Both the position numbers and the translations under genes were made by a program. This document shows positions 1-5,703 of a stretch of 7,141 nucleotides of DNA, piece by piece (the stretch's first letter is position 1; each line of letters opens with the position of its first letter). This DNA is from Deltaproteobacteria bacterium. Lineage in GTDB: Bacteria; Desulfobacterota_C; Deferrisomatia; Deferrisomatales; JACRMM01. Where the stretch lies: positions 1-7,141 of the forward strand of contig JACRCS010000522.1 of the NCBI GenBank assembly GCA_016218905.1. The letters are read 5' to 3'. The notes under the pieces were generated by a model. The model was not told where the DNA came from. It searched no databases and saw nothing but the letters and a program-made list of their open reading frames with translations.

Positions 1-665
1 AGGTCCACCAGGTGGGTCAGGGGAAAGACGAGGGCGACCTGCTGAGCCCAGCCGGGCAGGTTCTCCAAGGGGAAGAAGGTCCCGCTAAAGAGGAACATGG
101 GCGTGATGAAGAGGAAGATCGGGAGGTTGAACACTTCGATATTGGGCACGATCCCGGTGAAGAACATCCCCAGGGACCCGAAACCGAGGCCCGCGACGAA
201 GGCGAGGGGGAGGAGGAGCAGCCCCTCCGGGTACCGGATGTACCCGAAGATGCTCAGGACCGTCATCATGATGGCCGTGCTGATCAGCGCCTTCGTCGCG
301 CCCCAGACGATCTCGCCGACGATGATGTCCTCCAGCGAGAGCGGCGTCGCGAGCATGGCCTGGAAGGTCTTCTGGTAGTACATGCGGACGAACGAGGCGT
401 AGGTGTTCTCGAAGAAGGCGTTGTTCATCCCGGCGATGGCGAGCAGCCCCGGCGCAATGTACGCGATGTACGGGACCGGCGCCCCGAGGTAGCGGACGTT
501 CCCGACCATGGCGCTCAGGCCGAGGCCGAACGCGGCGAGGTAGAAGAGCGGCTCCAGCATGGGAGGCAAGAAGCCGATCTTCCAGGTCCGGCGGTAGACG
601 ATCCAGTTTCGCCGCCAGACCTTGAGGAAGCGGCGGCTGACGTTCCGAACCGACGCGTTCTTCAT
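1..665 (-). CDS. ABC-2 type exporter permease, NodJ-like (3' end cut by window edge)
   Basis: Membrane subunit of an ABC-2 exporter that would move a substrate outward across the inner membrane, powered by the ATPase encoded just upstream. I translated 221 residues from the ATG at 665-663. The protein begins MKNASVRNVSRRF, then a basic, Trp-rich amphipathic stretch (W17, W21, W28), followed by hydrophobic segments at about 34-54, 63-80, 114-143, 148-173 and 178-198. The motif FLFSGTFFPLENLP (about 191-204) is typical of the NodJ/DrrB branch. NodJ proteins are around 260 residues, so roughly 40 C-terminal residues with the last helix lie beyond position 1. The start overlaps the ATPase stop as ATGA, the usual sign of translational coupling of the two subunits. 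The NodJ likeness is by sequence recognition; there are no nod genes here, so the substrate is unknown. Family call is firm, substrate is not. Confidence 0.9.
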   Translation of the reverse strand, partial: MKNASVRNVSRRFLKVWRRNWIVYRRTWKIGFLPPMLEPLFYLAAFGLGLSAMVGNVRYLGAPVPYIAYIAPGLLAIAGMNNAFFENTYASFVRMYYQKTFQAMLATPLSLEDIIVGEIVWGATKALISTAIMMTVLSIFGYIRYPEGLLLLPLAFVAGLGFGSLGMFFTGIVPNIEVFNLPIFLFITPMFLFSGTFFPLENLPGWAQQVALVFPLTHLVD

Positions 666-1585
666 TCTCTCAGGTCCCGCCCGGTGAGCTTCAGGAACAC
701 GTCCTCGAGGGTCGCCATGCGGAGCGTGCACCTCCCGCGGCCGCTCTGGCCGAGGGCTTTGAAGATCCGCTCGCCATCCGCGGAGTAGATGAGGAAGCGG
801 TCCGGGAGCCGCTCGTGGTTCCAGCCGTGTCTTTCCACGTAGTCGTGGAGCTCCTCGTCGGACCCGTAGACTTCGATCACGTCCTTGCCGACGTACTCGC
901 GGACGAGGTCGGCGGGGGGGCCGTCGACCAGGATCTTTCCGTGGTCCATGATGACGACGCGGTCGCAGAGCCGGGCGGCTTCGTCCATGTAGTGGGTCGT
1001 GAGGAGGATGGTGAGGCCCTCGCTCTTCAGCTGCTCCAGCCGCTCCCAGACCTGGTGGCGGGACTGGGGGTCGAGCCCGGTGGTGGGCTCGTCGAGGATG
1101 AGGAGCTCCGGGTCGTTGATGAGGGCCCGGGCGAGGACCAGGCGCCGCATCATCCCGCCCGAGAGCTCGGTGACCTGCGCGGAACTCCTGTGCTCCAGGG
1201 CGATGAACGCCAGAAGCTCCCGGGCCCGGACGCGGGCCTCCCGCGGAGGAATGTCGAAGTAGCGGGCGAAGACCTCCAGATTCTGGAGGACCGTCAAGTC
1301 GGGGTCGAGGTTGTTGTCCTGCTGGCACACCCCGATGCGGCGCTTGATGGCGCGCCACTCGCGGGAGATGTCGAGGTCGAAGACGCGCAGCGTCCCGGCC
1401 GTGGCCGGGATCGCGGCGTAGATCATCCGGATCGTCGTGGTCTTGCCGGCGCCGTTCGGCCCGAGGATCCCGAAGCACTCCCCCGGCGCGACCCCGAAGG
1501 AGATCCCGTCCACCGCCTGGAGTTCCCCGAACGTCTTCCGCAGCTCGCTCGCTTCGACGATGGCATCTATTGGGCTGTTAGTCAT
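662..1585 (-). CDS. ABC exporter ATP-binding protein, NodI/DrrA-like
   Basis: Cytoplasmic ATPase that powers the ABC-2 permease overlapping its 3' end. In its 307 residues I see the A-loop Phe (F19), Walker A GPNGAGKTTT (42-51), Q-loop CQQDNN (87-92), signature LSGGMMRR (141-148), Walker B LLILDEPTTGLDP (161-173) and the switch His in LLTTHYMDEA (194-203). Phrases such as ARALINDPELL, LDPQSRHQVWERL and FARYFDIP resemble NodI more than generic drug ABC ATPases. The 100-residue tail after the ABC core is normal for this branch. The ATG at 1585-1583 is the only plausible start: no ATG, GTG or TTG follows in frame until codon 25, which would remove the A-loop. It has no clear Shine-Dalgarno and sits inside a 7-bp repeat array, so translation may depend on coupling or on folding of that array. 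Stop TGA at 664-662. Complete, no missing catalytic residue. Confidence 0.94.
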   Translation of the reverse strand: MTNSPIDAIVEASELRKTFGELQAVDGISFGVAPGECFGILGPNGAGKTTTIRMIYAAIPATAGTLRVFDLDISREWRAIKRRIGVCQQDNNLDPDLTVLQNLEVFARYFDIPPREARVRARELLAFIALEHRSSAQVTELSGGMMRRLVLARALINDPELLILDEPTTGLDPQSRHQVWERLEQLKSEGLTILLTTHYMDEAARLCDRVVIMDHGKILVDGPPADLVREYVGKDVIEVYGSDEELHDYVERHGWNHERLPDRFLIYSADGERIFKALGQSGRGRCTLRMATLEDVFLKLTGRDLRE

Positions 1586-1602
1586 TAGCCGTTAGCCATT
1601 AG
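1575..1602 (-). repeat. Four tandem 7-bp repeats (CTAAnnn) spanning the ABC ATPase start
   Basis: Read on the minus strand, four heptamers follow without a break: CTAATGG (1602-1596), CTAACGG (1595-1589), CTAATGA (1588-1582), CTAACAG (1581-1575). The ATG of the third unit is the start codon of the ABC ATPase and the fourth unit encodes residues 2-4. The array is AT-richer than the surrounding genes. It is the left arm of an inverted pair with 1661-1688; the 12 bp at 1585-1596 are exactly complementary to 1667-1678. Confidence 0.85.
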
Positions 1603-1660
1603 GAGTTCGATCCCGACGCCGAGCCTAGCCGGAAATTGGAAGCTGCCAACCTCGTATTTC

Positions 1661-1688
1661 CTAACAGCTAACGGCTAAAAGCTAACCG
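1661..1688 (+). repeat. Four tandem 7-bp repeats (CTAAnnG) at the M16 peptidase stop
   Basis: Read on the plus strand, four heptamers follow without a break: CTAACAG (1661-1667), CTAACGG (1668-1674), CTAAAAG (1675-1681), CTAACCG (1682-1688). The last unit contains the TAG stop (1684-1682) of the M16 peptidase and its final Gly codon. It uses the same unit as 1575-1602 in opposite orientation. In RNA the two arrays could form a stem of at least 12 bp around a 70-nt loop. The 58 nt between the arrays (1603-1660) hold no gene I recognise. Confidence 0.85.
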
Positions 1689-4261
1689 CTGCTCTTCGGC
1701 CCTACGACGGCGCAGACCGCGCGCTGTGGGTCGAAGGTCCGCCGGGCCGCCTCGACGACGTCTTCCCGGGTGACCGCGAAGATCGAGCGGGCGTGGCTCT
1801 CATAGCGGCGGTAGCCGAGGCCGTAGATCTCGTCCAGCGCCATCTGGGCGGCCTGGAAGGCGTTCTCCTGGAGGGAGATCTCGAACCCGCCGACGAGCTT
1901 CCGCTTGGCCTCCTCTACCTCCTCCTCGGAGATCTCCCCCGCCGCGAGCCGCTGGAACTCGGCGAGAATGCCCTCCCGGGCGGTCTCCACGTTCTCCGGC
2001 TTCGTGGCGAGGTAGGCGGCCAGGTAGCCGGGGTCCAGCCCCTCCACGCAGGCGCTCGAGACGGCGTAGGCGAGTCCCTTCTCGTCTCTCAGGACCCGGA
2101 AGAGCCTCCCACCCTGCCCGGTGAGAAGGCTGTTCGCGACCCGCAGGGCAAAGCGTCCCGGATCGGTCACCCGCGCGCCGAGGAAGCCGAGCAGGAGGTG
2201 GGCCTGCTCGAAGGGCGTCTCGACCTCGACCTCGCGAGGGGAGGACGGGGGCGCGGGCGGCCGAGGCTCCGGCAGGAGGGGCCGTCTCGGTTCCAGGTGC
2301 TCGAGGGCGCGGGAGAGGAACTCGTGCACGAGGTCCGGGTCGACGTCTCCTGCGACGGCGATCGCGAGGTTTTCCGGGCGGCTCCACGCTTCCAGGAGCT
2401 CCGCCAGGCCGCGGGGGTCGAGCTCGGCGACCGTGTCCGGCGTGCCGAGCACGTCCCGGCCGAAGGGATGGCTCCCGTAGAGCGTCTCCTCGAAGACGCG
2501 GAAGGCGAAGCCGGCCGGGTGGTCCTTGCGCTGGCGCAGGGCGCCGAGGGTGTCCTCCCGCACCTTCTCGACCTCCTCTGGCGGGAAGGAGGGATAGCAG
2601 AGCACCTCGGCGAAGAGGTCGAGCCCGTCCTCCAGGTACTTCGAGAGGAACTCGGCCTTGAGCCCGAAGGAGTTCCGGCCGGAAAAACCGTCGATCTGAC
2701 CGCCGATGGCGTCGGCGGCGTGCGCGATGTCGAAGACGCTACGCGACCGGGTCCCCCGGGTCAGACAGCTCGCCGCGAGGTGAAAGGCGCCCGCCTCCTC
2801 GGCGCTCTCCCGCCGGCTCCCGCCGAGGAAGGCGGCGCGGAGCGCGACGACCGGGACCTCGGGGTTGTGCCGGACGACGATCCGGGCCCCGTTGGGGAGC
2901 ACGTTCGCGACGCAGCGGCCCCTGCGCGCCCGAGAACGCGTAGAGGCGCGGCGCGAGCCCTTCTCCGCGTCGGCGAGGAGGCGGCTCGCCTCGTCGGAGT
3001 CGCACGGGGCCCCTCCCCGGGGATGCAGCAGGGCGAGGACGGCCGAGGGCGCGTGGAAGTACCTGCGCGCGGCGCGGCGGAGGGCGTCGGCGTCGACGGC
3101 GCGGAGCGCCTCCAGGTAGTGCCTCTCCTTGGCCGCGTCCCCGAGAACGACGTGGAAGAAGCCCGCCTTCTGCGCCTGCCCCTGAACCGTCTCCCGCTGG
3201 TAGACGAAATCGGCCTCAAGATTCTCCCGGGCGCGCTCCAGCTCCCTGGCCCCCACCGGTTCGTCGCAGAGGCGGAAGAGCTCCTCGCAGATCGCTCCGT
3301 ACGCCTCCCGAAACTGCGGCGGGTCCGCGAGCCCTCCAACGTACAGGAGCCCCGGGTCGTTGGGTGCGTAGAGCCCTGCCGAGACGGAGCGGACGAGGTT
3401 TCGGTCGAGCTTCACCCGGTGCTGCAGGCGCGATGCCTCCCCCTGCCCGAGGACCGTCATCAGGAGGTCCAGGGTCGGCACGTCTCTGTGCTTGGCGGCG
3501 GGGCCCTGGAAGGCGAGGTCGAAGTAGACCTCCGTCACGTCGCGTGCCTCAAAGGCGCACCGGAAGGCGCTACCCTTCGGTTCCCTCGCCTTCGTCGGCC
3601 CCGGCCCGGGGCCCCGCCCGCGAGGGCCGCGGCCGAAGGTCCGGGAGACGAAGCCCTCCAGCGTGCCGAAGTCGGCTTCGCCGGCCGCTACCAGGGTCAT
3701 CGTCGGCGGGCGGTACCAGCGCCGGAAGAAGGAGAGGCAGTCGGGACGACCGAGGGAGGAGACGCTCTCCTCCCGGCCGATGACCGGGCGCCCGTAGGGG
3801 TGGACCGGGTAGGCGAGGGAGAAGAGCATCCGGGAGAGGGAGTTGTGGGGCAGGTCCCGTCCCCGGCGGATCTCCTCCAGCACGACCTTCTTCTCGCGCT
3901 CGAGCTCCTCCGGGTCGAAGCTGGAGTGGAGGACCGCGTCGGAGAGGATGTCGACGCCCTCTTCCGCGTATCGGCTCGCCAGCACGAGGGTGTAGACGGT
4001 GTGGTCGAAGCTCGTGTACGCGTTGATCTCGCCGCCGAGCCCCTCCACTTCGCGCGCGACGGCGCCGGGACCGCGCCGCTCGGTGCCCTTGAAGAGCATG
4101 TGCTCGATGAGGTGCGCGACCCCGGACTCCCGCGGCTTCTCGGCCGCGCTGCCGGCGCGGACCCAGAGGTCCATCGCCAGGACCGGCGCCGAGCGGCTCC
4201 GGACGAAGAGGAACTCGAAGCCGTTGGCGTAGGTCACGCGCCGAAGCGCCTCTTCTCTCAT
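1682..4261 (-). CDS. Single-chain two-half M16 zinc metallopeptidase
   Basis: Predicted clan ME zinc peptidase degrading peptides or small unfolded proteins inside a clamshell. Its 859 residues form two homologous halves, each ~420 residues: half 1 opens with TYANGFEFLFVR (about 10-21), half 2 with VLPNGARIVVRH (454-465). Half 1 has the inverted zinc motif HLIEH (H50, E53, H54), and E130 in VLEEI is spaced as expected for the third ligand. Half 2 reads HLAAS at the same place (494-498) and cannot bind zinc, but carries RDEKGLAY (R725, Y732), matching the Arg/Tyr pair of inactive M16B partner subunits; half 1 has LDRNLVRS there and lacks the Tyr. Together they form one complete site. A Pro/Gly/Arg-rich loop (211-222) and a basic linker (437-449) are visible. 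No signal peptide is seen, so cytosolic is likely. ATG at 4261 follows AGGAG by 4 nt; a GTG 30 nt upstream lies in repeats and is less likely. Physiological substrate unknown. Confidence 0.93.
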   Translation of the reverse strand: MREEALRRVTYANGFEFLFVRSRSAPVLAMDLWVRAGSAAEKPRESGVAHLIEHMLFKGTERRGPGAVAREVEGLGGEINAYTSFDHTVYTLVLASRYAEEGVDILSDAVLHSSFDPEELEREKKVVLEEIRRGRDLPHNSLSRMLFSLAYPVHPYGRPVIGREESVSSLGRPDCLSFFRRWYRPPTMTLVAAGEADFGTLEGFVSRTFGRGPRGRGPGPGPTKAREPKGSAFRCAFEARDVTEVYFDLAFQGPAAKHRDVPTLDLLMTVLGQGEASRLQHRVKLDRNLVRSVSAGLYAPNDPGLLYVGGLADPPQFREAYGAICEELFRLCDEPVGARELERARENLEADFVYQRETVQGQAQKAGFFHVVLGDAAKERHYLEALRAVDADALRRAARRYFHAPSAVLALLHPRGGAPCDSDEASRLLADAEKGSRRASTRSRARRGRCVANVLPNGARIVVRHNPEVPVVALRAAFLGGSRRESAEEAGAFHLAASCLTRGTRSRSVFDIAHAADAIGGQIDGFSGRNSFGLKAEFLSKYLEDGLDLFAEVLCYPSFPPEEVEKVREDTLGALRQRKDHPAGFAFRVFEETLYGSHPFGRDVLGTPDTVAELDPRGLAELLEAWSRPENLAIAVAGDVDPDLVHEFLSRALEHLEPRRPLLPEPRPPAPPSSPREVEVETPFEQAHLLLGFLGARVTDPGRFALRVANSLLTGQGGRLFRVLRDEKGLAYAVSSACVEGLDPGYLAAYLATKPENVETAREGILAEFQRLAAGEISEEEVEEAKRKLVGGFEISLQENAFQAAQMALDEIYGLGYRRYESHARSIFAVTREDVVEAARRTFDPQRAVCAVVGPKSSG

Positions 4262-4265
4262 GGGG

Positions 4266-4270
4266 CTCCT
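4266..4270 (-). promoter_or_regulatory. Shine-Dalgarno AGGAG that decides the M16 peptidase start
   Basis: AGGAG on the minus strand lies 4 nt before the ATG at 4261-4259. This favours that ATG over the GTG at 4291-4289, which has only the decamer repeat upstream. The AGGAG also sits in a short inverted repeat, GGCTC-AG-GAGCC (4275-4264), too tight to be a strong hairpin. Confidence 0.65.
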
Positions 4271-4278
4271 GAGCCGAA

Positions 4279-4337
4279 CACGGACAATCACGGACTGACA
4301 CGGACTAGCACGGACCGGTACGGACGTAACACGGACG
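4279..4337. repeat. 10-bp-period tandem repeat CGGACNNNCA between dnaJ and the M16 gene
   Basis: On the plus strand CGGAC recurs at 4281, 4291, 4301, 4311 and 4321, exactly 10 bp apart, then once more at 4332 after 11 bp. Most units are preceded by CA, giving CACGGAC; the three middle bases vary freely (AAT, TGA, TAG, CGG, GTA). The array fills about half of the 114-nt gap between the dnaJ stop (4376) and the M16 ATG (4261), so it would be transcribed in the peptidase leader. The 10-bp spacing is close to one helical turn. Nothing else is recognised in this gap. Confidence 0.85.
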
Positions 4338-4375
4338 GGCTCCCCTTTACCCGCCGCCCCACCCGACCCTTTCCT

Positions 4376-5485
4376 CTACCCGAACAGCTTCTTCACCTTC
4401 TCCCAGAACCGCGCAACGCCCGGCTGCGCGTCCTCCTCCTCCAGTTCCTGGAACTCCCGGAGGAGCTCCTCCTGGCGGGCGGAGAGGCGGCGGGGGATCT
4501 CTACGGCGATGACAATCTTCTGGTCCCCGCGGCCGGTGAGCCTCCCCTTCGGGCCGCCGCGGCCCTTGAGCGTGAGCACGGTGCCGTGCTGGGTGCCCGG
4601 CGGGACCTGGACGGGCGCGTTCCCTTCGAGGGTCGGGACGTCGATCTTCGCCCCGAGGATGGCCTGGGTGAAGGAGATCGGCACCTCGCAGACCACGTCG
4701 GCGCCGTGGCGGGTGAAGATCGGATGCTCCTTCACGGTCAGCACGACGAAGAGATCTCCCGAGGGGCCCCCGTGGAGGCCGGCCTCGCCCTCCCCCATGA
4801 CGCGCAGCCGCGTCCCGGTCTCGACCCCCGGCGGGACCTGGACCGAGAGCCTGCGGGTCCGCTCCACGGTCCCGGCTCCCCGGCACTCCTCGCACGGGTC
4901 GGTGTTGATGCGCCCGCTGCCGCCGCAGTGGGTGCACTCCCGCTCGATGGTGAAGAAGCCCTGCTGGAACCGCATGCGCCCCCGGCCCTCGCAGCGCGGG
5001 CACGCTGCGGGGGCCGTGCCGGGCCGGGCGCCGGTGCCGCGGCACGTCTCGCACGTGCGGCGCGCAGGGATCTCCAGCTCCTTGATACAGCCGAAGACCC
5101 CCTCCCGAAAGTCGATCGTGAGCTGGTAGCGCAGGTCCTCGCCGCGTTCGGGGCGGGAACCTCGGCGGCGGTGTCCGAAGATGTCGCCGAAGATCTCGCC
5201 GAAGAGGTCGTCCACGTGGGACTGGAAGTCAAAGCCCTGGCCGCCGTACGAGTTGAGGCCGGCCTCCTCCGCGTGCCCGAACTGGTCGTAGCGGGTCCGC
5301 TTGGACGGATCCGAGAGCACCTCGTACGCCTCGGCCACCTCCTTGAACCGGCCCTCGGCGTCCTTGTCCCCCTGGTTCCGGTCGGGATGGTACTGGAGGG
5401 CCAGCTTGCGGTAGGCCTTCTTGATCTCTGTCTCCCCGGCGTTTCGATGAACGCCGAGGATCTCGTAATAGTCTCTCTTGGCCAA
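4376..5485 (-). CDS. dnaJ: Chaperone protein DnaJ (Hsp40), TTG start
   Basis: Type I Hsp40 co-chaperone: delivers unfolded proteins to DnaK and stimulates its ATPase. It has 369 residues (E. coli DnaJ: 376). The J domain is about 1-70 with HPD at 33-35 and the usual [10 protein letters not shown] opening. A short, rather Gly-poor G/F linker (about 76-110) contains repeated [13 protein letters not shown]. Four complete CxxCxGxG zinc units follow: CETCRGTG (145-152), CPRCEGRG (162-169), CTHCGGSG (184-191), CEECRGAG (198-205). The C-terminal substrate-binding domains include GDLFVVL and the [11 protein letters not shown] region. The TTG at 5485-5483 gives the canonical Met-Ala-Lys-Arg-Asp-Tyr-Tyr start and has GAGAGG 7 nt upstream. 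A longer open frame reaches an ATG at 5590 but would add 35 low-complexity residues across hairpins, so I reject it. The gene follows dnaK after 218 nt; grpE and hrcA are not in view. Stop TAG at 4378-4376. Confidence 0.97.
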   Translation of the reverse strand: MAKRDYYEILGVHRNAGETEIKKAYRKLALQYHPDRNQGDKDAEGRFKEVAEAYEVLSDPSKRTRYDQFGHAEEAGLNSYGGQGFDFQSHVDDLFGEIFGDIFGHRRRGSRPERGEDLRYQLTIDFREGVFGCIKELEIPARRTCETCRGTGARPGTAPAACPRCEGRGRMRFQQGFFTIERECTHCGGSGRINTDPCEECRGAGTVERTRRLSVQVPPGVETGTRLRVMGEGEAGLHGGPSGDLFVVLTVKEHPIFTRHGADVVCEVPISFTQAILGAKIDVPTLEGNAPVQVPPGTQHGTVLTLKGRGGPKGRLTGRGDQKIVIAVEIPRRLSARQEELLREFQELEEEDAQPGVARFWEKVKKLFG

Positions 5486-5492
5486 AAAGGTT

Positions 5493-5498
5493 CCTCTC
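5493..5498 (-). promoter_or_regulatory. Shine-Dalgarno GAGAGG for the dnaJ TTG start
   Basis: On the minus strand GAGAGG is followed by AACCTTT and then TTG, a 7-nt spacing that suits initiation at 5485. Together with the conserved AKRDYYE N-terminus it fixes the TTG as the start codon. Confidence 0.7.
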
Positions 5499-5523
5499 GG
5501 GTGGAACGAACGGGCTCCGCTCG

Positions 5524-5549
5524 CTCCGCTCCCGGCCGCCGGAGCGGAG
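5524..5549 (-). promoter_or_regulatory. 9-bp inverted repeat in the dnaJ leader
   Basis: CTCCGCTCC (5524-5532) and GGAGCGGAG (5541-5549) are perfect complements around an 8-nt loop, all G/C-rich, ending 38 nt upstream of the dnaJ TTG. It partly overlaps a direct 9-bp duplication, GCTCCGCTC at 5514-5522 and 5523-5531. It is not a CIRCE element (TTAGCACTC-N9-GAGTGCTAA). It could be a leader hairpin, but no function can be shown from sequence alone. Confidence 0.5.
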
Positions 5550-5588
5550 AGTGTGGTGCGGTTGGGAAACGGAGCGGGGCCCCTACGC

Positions 5589-5634
5589 AAGCGCCCCGTC
5601 TTTGGGGCGCTGGGGCGCTTCCCTCCAGGAAGCG
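5589..5634 (-). promoter_or_regulatory. Overlapping, mutually exclusive hairpins between dnaK and dnaJ
   Basis: AGCGCCCC (5590-5597) can pair with GGGGCGCT at 5604-5611 (8 bp, 6-nt loop), or with the directly repeated copy at 5612-5619, extended to 9 bp by 5589 and 5620. A third stem, CGCTTCC (5616-5622) with GGAAGCG (5628-5634) and a 5-nt loop, uses some of the same bases and so competes with the second pairing. The arrangement is attenuator-like, but no leader peptide or U-tract is apparent. Confidence 0.45.
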
Positions 5635-5654
5635 AAACGGGGGAGGGAGACTCA

Positions 5655-5680
5655 AAGAGGGGGCCTCGCGGCCCCCTCTT
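5655..5680 (-). terminator. Terminator-like hairpin downstream of dnaK
   Basis: A perfect 11-bp stem, AAGAGGGGGCC (5655-5665) and GGCCCCCTCTT (5670-5680), encloses a 4-nt loop and begins 23 nt after the dnaK TAG stop. On the minus strand the stem ends in CTCTTT and then GAGTC, so the T-run is only three bases. The stem is strong but the tail is weak. It may end part of the dnaK transcripts or protect their 3' ends while allowing read-through into dnaJ. Confidence 0.65.
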
Positions 5681-5703
5681 CGATCACCGATGGGAGTGAC
5701 GGG

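Noticed and set aside
1603..1621. GTTCGATCCC, resembling a tRNA T-loop, in the M16-ABC gap
   Set aside because: The flanking bases do not pair as a T-arm and no acceptor, anticodon or D-arm can be formed around it on either strand.
4262..4291. M16 peptidase beginning at the GTG at 4291
   Set aside because: This GTG lies inside the decamer repeat array and has no Shine-Dalgarno, while the ATG at 4261 is preceded by AGGAG.
5514..5549. Possible CIRCE (HrcA operator) upstream of dnaJ
   Set aside because: The inverted repeat there is CTCCGCTCC/GGAGCGGAG, which does not resemble the TTAGCACTC-N9-GAGTGCTAA consensus.
5486..5590. dnaJ beginning at the ATG at 5590
   Set aside because: It would add 35 residues of low complexity across a strong hairpin, while TTG at 5485 gives the conserved DnaJ N-terminus and has a good Shine-Dalgarno.
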